Assembly: GCF_016808095.1 (NCBI RefSeq)
Contig: NC_068980.1
Span: forward strand, 1,674,001-1,738,000
Direction of reading: 5' to 3'
Origin: Vigna angularis
Lineage: Eukaryota > Streptophyta > Magnoliopsida > Fabales > Fabaceae
Length of the DNA: 64,000 nt
This document shows, in pieces, positions 33,829 to 46,600 of the stretch; position 1 is the stretch's first letter; every line of letters begins with the position of its first letter. Below the pieces are notes generated by a model. That model did no database searches, was not told where the DNA came from, and saw nothing but the letters and a program-made list of their open reading frames with translations. A program made the position numbers and the translations under genes.

Positions 33829-36800
33829 TTCCTAATAACCCCTTATTAGTACTATTCTAAACATTCAGTGTTCATTACTATATTCCTATCTGTCTGAAGG
33901 GAACATGGTTTTGTATCTGTCATTGTTTTTTCTACTGACTAGTGACTGTTCCAAGTTCTGGGGGAAGAACATGGCCCTATGTTTTGATGCAGAAGATTGA
34001 AGGCCAAGTTGTCTTGTTTTGTGTCCAAGGTTTTTTGGGTAACCTCTCACAGCATTCTGGTTTTTGGAAGCAGGTTCTTCTCACTTGACTTCTTGTCTGT
34101 GTTTTTTTTTCAGCTGTGAGGTTGTGCCTGGTTTTTGGTCATTGGCTTTTCTTGTTTGAATCATTCAGTCTAATGTATTCCACTGTTTTCAGGATCGTTT
34201 ATGAATAAAATTTACTTGATGAATTAATTGAATTAAATATAAAATTTACTTGTTTCATAATCATGATTTCATTTATCATTGAATCCCCCTCAAATCATTC
34301 ATAATGTGTAATTTCATATTCAATATATATACCGCTATTAAATTATTATACACATTTTAACTGTGTTTGCAAAATTAACGTATAGTTTTGTCTCTTATTT
34401 TAAAAAAGTAATGGTAAGATAAAATACATTTTAATTTATTTGATACCCGTAACAAAGATAAAATAATTATAAAAAAATAATTTTTTATAATTTTTCAAAA
34501 AGAGAAAAAATAAAAAATAAAAAAGATAATATTAAATGAATATAAAAAATTTATGTGAATGAAAGTATAATATCTTCGTTAAAAAACTTGATGGCGGGAG
34601 AAAATGGTGAAAAAGTGAAAAGTCAATAATTTTTTTCGTAGCTTAAAAACAATCGAAATATCAAATGAATAAAGACATACATAATATAATAAAATTAAAT
34701 TTGTATTTATGGTATCGTATCATTATAAACCGTTGTACACGATAATAAATAACTTTAATAACTTTTATAATAATTATTTTCCTCTTCGAAGGAGTTGAAA
34801 ATAATAAGAAAACTTTTCGTAATTCATGCACCCGGTAACCAATTGAGTTGCATTTGATTAAAATTAAATATTATTCTTGAAAGGGTAAATAGATAAAATA
34901 AATATGCGTATATTTCAGTTTTAGTATAATAAAAAAATTACAACCTTAATAATTTTTTTTAATTATGTTAATGTTTTAACTCCTCTAATAAGTGAAATAA
35001 TTGAATAAGGTTTGATATTTAATAGCGGTCGTATTCATCTATTAGAAAAATTAACTTAAATAACATGCGATGAACTTTAAAAAAATCTTTAAGGGTTTTA
35101 AATTAATAAGTAAGACAACAAAGGGGGAAAGACTTCCTTCAATACGTATGTTAACATTAATTTTTCTTTTAATAAACACAAGATAATTATTACACCAAAT
35201 TTATATTTAATTACACTGATAGTTAATAAAGTTTAAATAAAATTAACGGAATTATTTTTCTTTATCAAATATAATATTTTTTATTGTATTAAAAATAAAA
35301 TATATTAAAATGAATAAATTATTGTTTTATAAATGGTCTCAAAATAACATAGTAACTCATTTTAAATAAGGTTTTCAGTTCTGGATCCTTTTAATTATGT
35401 AACACCTAGCAAAGACTTAGTTACTGATTGTGCATAAAAAAAATAAGAAAACTAAATTGAATAATTAAAACAAAAATTAGAATAAAAAGAGGATTTTAAC
35501 CTTTTATTTACAAATATAAATTTTTCATTAGTACAGAAATTTAAAACATCTAACTGTCCTTAAATAATTATATTATAATTTCCTCAAATATTTCATAACT
35601 TCATTTGTTAACTTGGCTTTGGGCAAGTTTAATCTCTATAGTTAACCTTAATTTAAGAGAGAGAAAATACGAAAATGACGAAGACAAATCAAACTTCTAT
35701 GACTCAGTTATTAAAGTAAACTAATCTGACTTTAGGAGGTGAATTTTTTTGTCTGTGTATAATGGTCCGTTTTAAAGTCATTTTCAATCATTTCATTTAC
35801 ATAATTAAAAGCCAATGATTGATTTTAATACCAATTAACTTTAGGTGGGTGTTCCCTTCTTCAATCCTAATTTTTTCTTGTAGTTTCTTTTTTCAAAAAC
35901 TCATACTTCTATCTTAAGCAAAAAAAGTCAGCTTTAATGTTTTTCTTATTTTTTTTAAATAGTTGTATTATCATTATTTATTTAAATATTTTATAATTTT
36001 TTAGGAGGTAGTTTTGAAGAAAGAATGTTAGACTTCACCACAAAAAAAAGGAAAAAGTTGAACAGGTAATAAGGATGACAATCAGACATGAAGGTTAAGA
36101 GTTTAACTAGTTTTTAAAACACAATTCATTTTCATACCTATGTGTAAAAGGTACGAAAATTTTGTTTCGATCATCTAATATATCAAAAAGCCGTGCATAA
36201 AACTGATGGATCCGAACAAAACCAAAACATCAATCCTAAAAATTAATTAATTCAAAACTAAAGAAGATTATTCACGTTTTGGTCGTAATTAGACTGATTT
36301 TAACTAAAAATCAACTATAAAATCTATAAATAAAAATTTAAGATAAAAGATTAATATTAATTACAACATTTATTGCTATTTATCTAAGTTGATTTAATTT
36401 TTGTGTCAAATATCTTAGATACCATTTGAAAAGTTTAAAGACTTCTCACCAAATATAATTTGGATCTTGAAAGACACATCAAGATAAGATGTTAACCTCA
36501 CATCCAAAACATATAATATTAGGAGAGATTCAATGTTATTTTCTCAAAAGTTAAATGCTAAAAACGAAATTATAATTTATAGTATACAACTTAAATAATT
36601 ATAAAAATGATGAACGTGTATTTTAAAATAAATTACAAAATTAATATAAATTTTTGTATTCATCTATAAGGAATATTGAGATGTGTACAAGTTTCTATAC
36701 TTAATTAAAAGGTTAAACATTATTTATGCTGAATCTAAAGATTTAATGAGATTGAAATAGTAAGCGTGATTTATTTGGCATCCTAATTGGCATAACTAAT

Positions 36801-37129
36801 TCCAGCATAGATAGATTAGTGAAAATAAAGTTATGTGGGAAGAAAGATATTTATGGTCGAAAAAAGAAGATGGAAGCACAATCCGAAACGTGAAGAGGTT
36901 ATGTAGGATGGAGACTGTACAATGTGGGACTTTTCTATACCTAAAAAGCTCCACTTCATAGTACTCCTTTCGTCCTCTTCCCTCCAATAATCATACCCTC
37001 CAAATATAATAAAATAACCACATAACATAAAGTAACACAAAACATGCATGCACCCATTGGTCATTCTAATTCTAAACTGCTTTCAATAATCAACACACGT
37101 TTTCCTTCTTCCCTCTATTTCTCCACCAC
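33829..37129. other. Long AT-rich intergenic region
   Basis: About 200-350 bases after 33828 are probably 3' UTR of the DUF1677 gene. From about 34250 to 37080 the DNA is AT-rich with no credible frame, RNA gene or transposon end noticed. Confidence 0.6.
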
Positions 37130-37137
37130 TATATAAA
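37130..37137 (+). promoter_or_regulatory. Likely TATA box of the DUF761 gene
   Basis: TATATAAA followed by a CT-rich leader (TCTTCTCTAACTCTCTCTC) and the ATG at 37242 is a textbook plant core promoter layout. Confidence 0.7.
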
Positions 37138-37241
37138 GACATCCTCCTACCCTCTTCTCTCAAACAATTTCTTCTCTTCTCTAACTCTCTCTCGCAAATT
37201 ATTTCAAACAACACAAACGAATTTCTACCTTACATATACAA

Positions 37242-37832
37242 ATGAAACCTATAGAAATGGAAACCAAAGCACCGATAGTAGCCAAGAAAGTCTGGGACAT
37301 GGTACGTGTGATGTTCTTCATGATGAGAAAAGGTATATCCAAGGGCAAACTCATGATGGACCTCAACGTCATGCTAAAGCGCCGCAGCAAGCTCGCCGGA
37401 AAAGCCATTGCAAACCTCATGTCCCACCACCACCACGCCGCCTCCCACGACTCCCACCTTCAATTCTCTGCCCCGAGGGAGTACGAGTTCAGCTGCAGCA
37501 ACACTCCCAGCGCCTTCTCCTTCCCGGCAATAGGGAAGCGCCACCGCCACTTCTTCGCCTGTGTCCACGCGCCCCCCACACAGGACGACGACTCCGTCAC
37601 TATGAACGCGGTGAAGACGGTGTTGGAGATGCTGAACAACGACGTCAAGGTCGAGACGACGTCGTCCCCTGCTCTGCCAGGGTTCGGGCGGAGCCCCATG
37701 GTGAGGCAACTGAGGGTGACGGACTCGCCGTTCCCTCTGCGAGATTCCGACCAAGACAACGACCACCAGGTCGATAAGGCGGCGGAAGAGTTCATCAAGA
37801 GGTTTTACAAGGAGCTCAAGAAGCAGGATTGA
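37242..37832 (+). CDS. DUF761 (cotton-fibre-expressed-like) protein
   Basis: A single-exon 196-residue protein. It has a basic, Met-rich N-terminus (KKVWDMVRVMFFMMRKG), a His cluster (residues 62-65), YEFSCSNTP (81-89), GFGRSPMVRQLRV (148-159) and the C-terminal DUF761 signature VDKAAEEFIKRFYKELKKQ (177-195). Members of this plant family are small and basic; their biochemical role is not established. The coding region is GC-richer than its surroundings, as is common for intronless plant genes. The start follows the CT-rich leader. An internal Met at codon 6 is an alternative start but less likely. Confidence 0.88.
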   Translation: MKPIEMETKAPIVAKKVWDMVRVMFFMMRKGISKGKLMMDLNVMLKRRSKLAGKAIANLMSHHHHAASHDSHLQFSAPREYEFSCSNTPSAFSFPAIGKRHRHFFACVHAPPTQDDDSVTMNAVKTVLEMLNNDVKVETTSSPALPGFGRSPMVRQLRVTDSPFPLRDSDQDNDHQVDKAAEEFIKRFYKELKKQD

Positions 37833-40800
37833 TTAATTACTTCACCTTGACTACCTTGTGTTTATTTTCCTTCTGTTCATTATAAATGTTCCATTGTTGT
37901 TCATTATCAATTTTTGGATATTTTTCATCACATATATACCCCACCACTCATAATATCGATGCATACATGTCTTTAATTTCATTACTGCTTCCATACAATA
38001 AAACAGAAAATTGCAGACTGTATTATTTGTTTCTGGCAAACTAAATCATTTTATTTATTTTTTCTCTCTTAACTAAATCATTGTTAATTTCGTTAAAATT
38101 ATTATTAGTTTTTTTTTTCTCTCTTTGAATTGTTACTCTCAACTAGCTATCACTTTTCCTTTTCCTTTTGTTTGTCCATGGAGTTGATAGTCGTGCAAGC
38201 TCAACTAAACTTCCTTTATGAAAAGCAGAATTAATGATTGAAGGTGAGCAGATAAGAGTGATGATATTTCATAAGACAATTTGGCGAAAAATACGAACAG
38301 AAAAAAAAAAACATAACCGAGGATGTTGGAAAAAATTGAACAAGATCGAACCTTAGAAAAACACTCTTTTGAAGATTAGAGGATAATTGAACTTATAAAA
38401 TATACGAATTCTTCAATTAAATATTCTGATTTCTGACAAACTTGGAAACAATTATTAGAATCTATCTTTGGTATCCTTCCTTCGTACCCCTTTTTGTACC
38501 CAAATAAGTATATATTGAATCTTTAGATTAGATTTAATACCAGCACTACCTTGCAGAAATAAAGCCTTGTCTCCTCTTATACTTGTCCTGGTTAACTCTT
38601 ATACACGAAGCATAATCATATTTTTTATTTTATGTAATACAAAGATCAATCGAATGGACTAAATTATACGAATATTTGAATAATTTTGAAATATGATCTG
38701 TGTGTGATATGATATATATGTATAAACTGGAGAGTACTTGACATAGACAATATTTGGTAAGAAATTATTGCATTGTAAGTTTGTACGAAAACGTTGAAAG
38801 ATTTTGACCTATGGCATTTGGTTGGTGTGATTGGTGAAGGTGGTTTGGTTTGAAGTGAAATTGGCTTTTACTGCAACAGAGACACTCCCACTTCCTTGTC
38901 CTACTGTCTCCATAAATGATTCCACTGACACGTCCAAGTTAAACTATTAACTATACCTTCCTCTCAACTTTTGCTTTTCTTCTTTAACTTCACCTTTTTT
39001 CACTCGCATTAACCACTTACGCAAACTTTCTAAAATACCACTTTTTTTTTTTTTGGGTTGCTTAAGCTGGTTATTGGCTATGAAAAAAGTGTCCACGCCT
39101 CCACAGGAAGATGACCCACACATAAAGAATAGGGCGACTGAATTGACATTGTTTAATAAATAATGCTTTTGATGTTCCCATTACCATGTACTTGCCTTTA
39201 AAGAAAATAAGATATGGAAGTTGATATTATAAATATATTTATTTTTATATTATTTTTATAATAATTTGCTGCAATAACAAAGTGAGGTGGCTGATTTAAT
39301 TTGTTGTTTCTTGCGGGCAAAGAAGAAACGGTGGAAAGAACTGACCCAGTCGTTTTAACTTTTGCAATCACAATGAAAGGTGGCAGCGTAAAGCCAAAAG
39401 TTTAGGTGAAGTGTGTGCTGAAACTATGAAATTAAAGATGTGTGAGAGATTCGTATGGGGACACGTGTAGATTTTATAACTTATTTTTTTTATATAGATA
39501 TACCTTTCACGTGTAATAATTGTTTCACACTATATATATCACAGTCTTCTGTATATATTACCATTTCAAGCTCATTTCAGAATTTTACATCAGAAATAAG
39601 TTAGAATGACAATATACATGTATACATTTTGTTGATGTTTAATTACATGTTATTATTGTGCAAAAATAAATATATGAGTAAGTAATAGTGTGCTTCTATT
39701 CCTTTACATGCATCAAAGCAATTAACCGTATATGTTTTTTTTTTACTTTTTAGCTGTCTACCAACAAAATTTTGAGCATAAAATTATATAGTATATGTCT
39801 GGTTTTACTTTTGAGCCCTGCTTTTTGGTCCATAATAGCTCCCTTTATTTAGCACCATTGAAAAGCTTGAGTTATGGAGTTCAAGTTTCAACGGTTGACC
39901 CTGACTAAATTCCACATAATACCTTGTTTTCTACGACCTTTGGTTAAAGCTAATGCATAGGTTCTCCTCAACTCAAATTTTGCTTCTATATACTTTTTAC
40001 GACAATGAAAACATAAATTTAACAGACATTTTAATCCAGTATATGTGTTATTTTTTTATTAAGTTTATATAAATATAATAATAAATCGATAAAAAAAATT
40101 GACACGTATATTATATTAAAATATTGTTAAAAATTAAGTGTCAAGATATTCTTTTTCATATATATTTCAAAGAGTTGAGGTTCATAGAAAACCTCTTGTT
40201 CATAAAACTATAAGAGCATTCTTAATTTATTCAGAAGAATTAGAAACATGAAACAATCAGAATAATAATTAGTCCTTAAAATGAGTTTATGTGGCGTAAT
40301 TTTATCCACGTATATCGCAATTATGTTATATGTTTGAATGGCGATTTTATTTTTTTATTTTTTATTCAATGCATGTTACCTTCTTGTATAAGATATTTAT
40401 GTAACAATCTGAATCTAGCAACGGATTACAATTCAATCATTGAACTTAAGTGTATTATTATTGTACTCTATTTCCCCTTTTAACACGTTCAAACGTAAAA
40501 TAAATACATTCATACCTTTTTGTAATGGAATGTTTGTTTTTACATTGTTTTGTCTTCTATGGTTGGAAGTGGTTGGTAAGTCGAAATCATTATAATGCAT
40601 GAGGACATGGATCATGGAGCAATCGGGGCATTCATGATTTAGCCTTCATAATTTTTTTAATTAAATAATCAAGATGATGATGTTGAAGTCTATGATTTGA
40701 TATCATAACCCTGTCATCTTGTACACCCAACTTTGAGATGAATCTTTGTTCCAAAAATTATAATCATATAAATATTTTTGTCTATATATTAATCAGTTAC

Positions 40801-41605
40801 TTTCAAAATGGGAAATTTAAAATATATAATATAGTATGTTTTTTTTATTTAATTTTTTGTTGGAAGAATGTTGCAGATTACATGAGTATAGGTTTTTCTT
40901 ATAACTTAATTCTTAGTTAGAGATGGAACGAAGTTTGTATATAACCTCCTACACCTACCCCGATCCAAAGAAGAAAAGAAATGGTCAAATTCGTGATCAA
41001 ATAATAAAGTTAGAATAATTACATAGTAAAAGAAAGACAGACTTTAATGGAGAACAAACTAATTAGAATGAACAGTAATTAACAAAAGTCACATGTTTAT
41101 TACATCAATAATTAAATTAATATTTTTTTACCCATCAATAATTCCGATAGGTGTAAGGTACATGAATTGAAATCATGTGGTTAGAAAAACTAATTCAATA
41201 ACCTGTAGTTTTGCTAAATATGAATTATTGTTATCTTTAAACTTACATGTAGTTTTTTTTTTTTATTTTGTTTTCCTTATATATGTAAATTAGGTATGCA
41301 AATGACTTAAACTAAGATATAAATGTAATTACATTTTATTCACACATTAAAATACTCAAAGCTTAAACTTTTGCATGCTCTCAAAGAAAATTCAACTAAC
41401 ATAATGATAATGCAAACAAAATGATGAATAAATTTAAATGAAAATATACTCTATCATCTCACGTTCAATTCAAATAATGATATTTCTCAAGCACACATTC
41501 ACAATATTTTTAGAACTATGATTAACTTGTTAGGTTCCTAAGTGAACTTAATTAGTTGAGGTATGACACAAACATCAAGATAATTAATAATATTTGAAAT
41601 TTTAA
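37833..41605. other. Intergenic region after the DUF761 gene
   Basis: The first few hundred bases are presumably 3' UTR. The remainder is AT-rich. No gene, structural RNA or clear transposon end was recognised. Confidence 0.6.
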
Positions 41606-42008
41606 TTTCTCTTTATAAAGGATTTTCTATTAGATTCCTGACTTAGAAGATACCTACCTGTCAACTAAGCATGTATCTTCCACTCAATTGTTTTTTCTTT
41701 TCTTGCCACACTCGGTCTCAAAGAACAGTGTCTCTTTCCCAGTAACATATAGTCTCAAAGGGGTGTCAATTTATTCACTCAATTTTATTTTTTTTACCTT
41801 TTTACTTTTTTTATTGAGAGACAATTCTATAGTAACCAAGTGCAATATGTGTTACCATAGAAACCTAACAAAAAATCTTTTTTATTTTATTTATTACATC
41901 CCAAAAATTATCTTCCTTAACCATCATAGTGTTAAGTCTTACTGTGTAGTGTGTAAAGTTTCCCAACAAGCAATCACAAATAGCTATTCACATTGTGCTT
42001 AAAAGATG

Positions 42009-42625
42009 TCACTGAACAAACATAGAACTTAGAGTTAAGATAATACATTTCCATTTAAACATGAGATGCAATGTAAGTTGTCTATGCAAATGTAAAAATG
42101 ATGAGTATATTTTTCCAATTTTATCCATATATAAGGAAAAGAAAATAAAATTGGGGGCAAACTTAAAAAGAATTATAGGTGAATTCAAAGATAATGATAA
42201 TCCATATTTAGCAAGACTATCTGCTATTGAGTTTGTTTCTCTAAATACATGATTCCAACTAATGTAATCAACCTTTGCACCCATATGAATTATTGAAGAG
42301 ACAAAAACATAAAAAGGATGACCTTGTTGGAGGACTCCCCAATTAATAAGTTGTATGGTTGTTTGAGAATCACTTTCAATAACTATATTTTGTATCTTGT
42401 TGATATAACTATTTCCATTCAAATCTTAATGGCGAATAATTCAGCCTCCGCTGCTGAGCCGACTCTTAAGACACTAGAGAAGTCAAAAACAATTCACCAT
42501 CAGAATTTCTAACAATACCTCCAGCAACTGCCTTTTTCTCATCATAGGTGTAAGCTCCATCACAGTTAATCTTTATAAATCTCTTTGGAGGCGAAATCCA
42601 ACATACTAATCTTAAAGCACTTGAT
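42009..42625 (-). pseudogene. RNase H-like exon, copy C (broken)
   Basis: Same domain as at 12987-13526: INCDGAYTY, GGIVRNSDG, then a stop after FLTSLVS where the frame breaks, followed in another frame by VIESDSQTTIQLIN and ETNSIADSLAKYG. The acidic residues remain, but the frame is split. Confidence 0.75.
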
Positions 42626-43144
42626 TTATTTATCTAGAAAAAAGTTTTTTTTTTTAAAGTTGATTAGTAAACTATAATGTATAATGGTGTAAAAAACGAA
42701 ATAAACATAAACTTTTAACATCTCACCACAAATAAAAATAAAATAGCAATATTAATAACAAAATAATAATTGTAATATTAATAACAAAATAATAATTGTA
42801 ATAATAAAAAAAATAGTTTTTATATTATTGAAAAATATAAGAGAAGCATGTTATGAATTAATGTCTTTTCTTCATTAAAAATATGAGACATCATATGGAC
42901 AACATAATCAAAAGACGATATTCATTAGGTAGAGACAACACCAATGAGACCTAAGCTTAACCACATAAGGAATTGACATCACTCTCTACCAATAACCTTA
43001 AGATAATGAGTTAATGAGTATTCACCTTTATATAAAGTTATATTTTCTCATTTTTAACTAATATAAGATTTAGACTTATATTTGAATTTCCAAGTGTTTA
43101 ATATTTATAACATATTAATCGAAAAGACTAAAAACTAATAGAAA

Positions 43145-43290
43145 AACTCACTTTCTCATTTTTAAAGTTGTTGGTGTCAATTCACCGATGTAAATTTAGA
43201 CATTCTTCACCTTTTTGAACAATTTCCATTTATCCAATACTTACATGTTGTTGGTGATGATCTTTGAAAAACTTTAGTTTCTATCTCCAT
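43145..43290 (-). pseudogene. CCCH exon, copy C (frameshifted)
   Basis: MEIETKVFQRSSPTTC is followed by KYWINGNCSK, then an extra A shifts the frame to a stop. Its CKYW start of the finger is closer to the ZFWD-type consensus as I recall it than the CMDW of copies A and B. That suggests C branched off before a change shared by A and B. Confidence 0.6.
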
Positions 43291-43625
43291 TGCAAAAATG
43301 AATAATATTCTTGTAAGAAAATGATTGTACGGATAATGAAACTTTTAGAAGGAAATGATTATTTAGGGTGATGGAATATATTTCCTTTAAATAAGAAAAA
43401 ATGAAAGATAAAACACAAAAATATAAAAGAATATAATAATTTATTGAAATCTTAACATCTTTAATTAATAAACCAAGCTATTTTTACATCCTACCAATAA
43501 ATTGATATTATATAGGATAATTCTAATCACAATCAAATCACAATTTATATAATAATATTATTGGATAGTATCTATTTATCAATTTATCTCTATATGATAT
43601 TAATTATATTATATGTATTATCCTG

Positions 43626-43629
<4 letters not shown>

Positions 43630-43663
<34 letters not shown>
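43630..43663. repeat. AT microsatellite
   Basis: Uninterrupted (AT)n run at the edge of copy C. Confidence 0.9.
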
Positions 43664-43668
<5 letters not shown>

Positions 43669-46600
43669 TTTGTATACTTTTTTATTGTTTAAATATTTTT
43701 TATAAAAAAATTATTTTAATTTAAAATACTTTTTGAAAGGATAAAATTGAAAACTAATCATTTTATTATGAGGTATTATTTATGTTTAAAACAATGGTTA
43801 TAAAGAATAAAACTGAAAAGGAAAATGTGAACACCCAAATATAAATCCTTCTTATATAATAGTATAGATCATATTACTTTTCACCAAAATTTTAATTCGT
43901 ATATATAAGATAAAATAAATATTTTGTAAATATCTTATTAAAATAAAAAATATTATATTTATTATTTAACACCGTAACATTAAAAGTCAGATAAAAAGGA
44001 GCAAATTATTACATTTATGTTTCGAATTAAAAATATTTATTCCTACCACGGCAATTACGAAAAAAAAAAATGTATCATTGATCTCGTCAAACGAAAATTA
44101 ATTTATAATAAAATATTCTCTCAAAAATATTATATAAACTGGAATGGAGAAATATATACTATTATACAAGAGAGAAATATTTATCTTATTAATTTTTAAT
44201 ATTTATTACTTTTGTAGAAATAGTAATTAATGTCGTTTATTAAAATATCTTATAAAATGGGAAATGTTTTTCTATCATTTATAGACAATATAATATATTA
44301 AGTAAAATTTGTAGATGTGATTTGCATGAACTAAAATGATTTATATTTCTTGAAAACCATATTACTTATATTTACGTTTTAAACGGAAATAATAAATTTG
44401 TTTAAAAAATTAAACTAGTCACTTAATGAATGGGTTATGGATAACCAGACTTATAATTAATTATGAAGAACTGGATTTTATTTAACAGTGTTGGTTTGAG
44501 AAATATGATGAGAAACCAAAATTACACTTGATTACAACACATTAAAAGAGAACTATTTAAAATAAATAAATAAAGAAAAAGGTGGAAAGTAGCATAATGG
44601 TTCCAGAATCTAGGGGTAAAAGTGGAGTTAGAAAAAAAGGTGGGTGAAGGAAAAAAAAGCTCATTTTCTTTGAAGTTAAGCTTTCTCCCATTCCCTTTCC
44701 ACTACAAATTTTCCCACTAAGTTGTCAACCATATTTCGATACAGAACTCAACTACGTTCCTCCATAATATAACTTCTGCAATCATAGTTTTAGCAATAAA
44801 AATATTATTAAGTCTGTATATAACTAATAATTATGAATAGTTACCAAATACTTACGAAAAATAGTTACGACAAATAATTATGGATATTTTAAAATCTAAA
44901 AATATATGTAGATACATAAATATTTAAAAGAAAATATTTTATAAATTTTTAAAATAAAATTAAAATAATATATAAAATATAATGTAAAAAATTTAATTAT
45001 AAAATAAAATTTAATTTTAATTAAATTGAATTTAATAAAAGATAAACTTTTAATTTTAATTTAATAAAATATAAATTAAATTTTAATTTTAAATTTTACA
45101 AATAAAATATAATCCACACAAATACCAATTAATTGTCATAAATTTTATTCACTAGCACAAATATTTTTATTATCCTAATAACAATTAATTGACATGATGA
45201 AAAAGGTAAAAGATTATGAAATTGAAAAAAAGAGAAAAAAAAATAAAATGATAAAAAATATGTGCTAAAAATAAAATTGAACTTAATAAAATATAAATTA
45301 ATTTTAATTTCAATTAAATTAAATTTAATAAAATATAAATTAAATTTTAAATTTAAATTTTTATAGGTAATAAATATTTATGAATATAAAAATGATATTC
45401 ATGTTTAACCTAAATGAATATTAAAAAATATATAAATATTACTTATATCACAAATTTTATCTACCAATACTAACAAACATAAATATTTTTATTATCCTGA
45501 TGAAACAATGTATGAAATTGAAGAAAAAAAGGGAAGAGGAATAAAATGGTAAAAAAATGTGTGCTGAGAATAAATCTTTCTTTTATCAGTTAATTTAATT
45601 TTGTTAAACTTACCAGTGCATTCCTCTTTTGAATTTTGGGTTCTTATAAAAAGTGGTTTTAAAATAACATTAAAGTGAGGCGTCTAAGTGCACAATTATT
45701 GAAGTGGAAATCTTGAGTTGCCCTTGTTTATAAAATCCCTCTTTATTTGTCCCGTGGGGCAACAATATTTATAATACCTAGCAAACCACTTTTTTCAGGT
45801 GGACTAATTGACCCTTATATATTTAATTTCTAGATTAATCTTATCACTCTATAATGCTCCTTACACACTAACTTATAAAATTATACTTTCAGTTCATTTT
45901 AATATTCGTGACACCTGTATGGCATACACATATATTTACCTAATAAAATAAAAATTTAGGCAATTAACATTCAAAGTAGATTTTGCTATCAAAAATTTAC
46001 CGGTTGTAGTCTTTAATAATTTTTAAAAAAATGGATAAATTTTGAAAAATTTATACATACAAGTGAGTCGTGCTAAAAAATATATCTTCATACTAAAATA
46101 TGTTTCATAGTTAGATTTTATATTGTTTCGGATGTGGGTTAAAAATCATAATTAATACTTCTTCATATTTTTTCATCAATCCTTATAAAGTTAATTTCAG
46201 TCTCTCGTTTTCAGTCCTCTAACTAAACATATCAGTATTTATCAAAGACTCAAATTAGTTATGTATATTTGATTGGTTAATACAGTAAAATCTCAAATTT
46301 ATAAGAAATGCAATCACATATCCCTTTACCTTACATATATATTTATAGATTTCTAAATGAATTTTTAATTAGAATTAACCGTCGAAAGGTTAATAAGTGT
46401 GTTTTACTTATAATGTGTTGGATTTGTACTACTAGTGCCTAGTAATGATTATACTAATCGGTTTAGTGGAAAACCCTTTAGTTTACATAAATTTGAAGTT
46501 AAAAACGATCTTTTTAATGTTTTTAAAAACATTGACCGAACGTTCAAAGAATAAATCAGACAATCATATAATACATCTGTTATTAAAAAGACATAAACAT

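Larger units (their letters stand above)
41606..43663 (-). repeat. Copy C of the CCCH / RNase H dispersed repeat, decayed
   Basis: Follows copy B over its whole length, with the doubled TCTCAAAG..GTGTC motif at 41715-41770, then RNase H-like and CCCH exons on the minus strand, and an AT microsatellite at 43630-43663. It is clearly more diverged than A from B, and an extra segment at about 42885-43130 is not in the others. An older copy. Confidence 0.7.

Noticed and set aside
37374..37798. Two open frames antisense to the DUF761 gene
   Set aside because: They are by-products of the GC-rich coding strand; the DUF761 signature supports only the plus strand.
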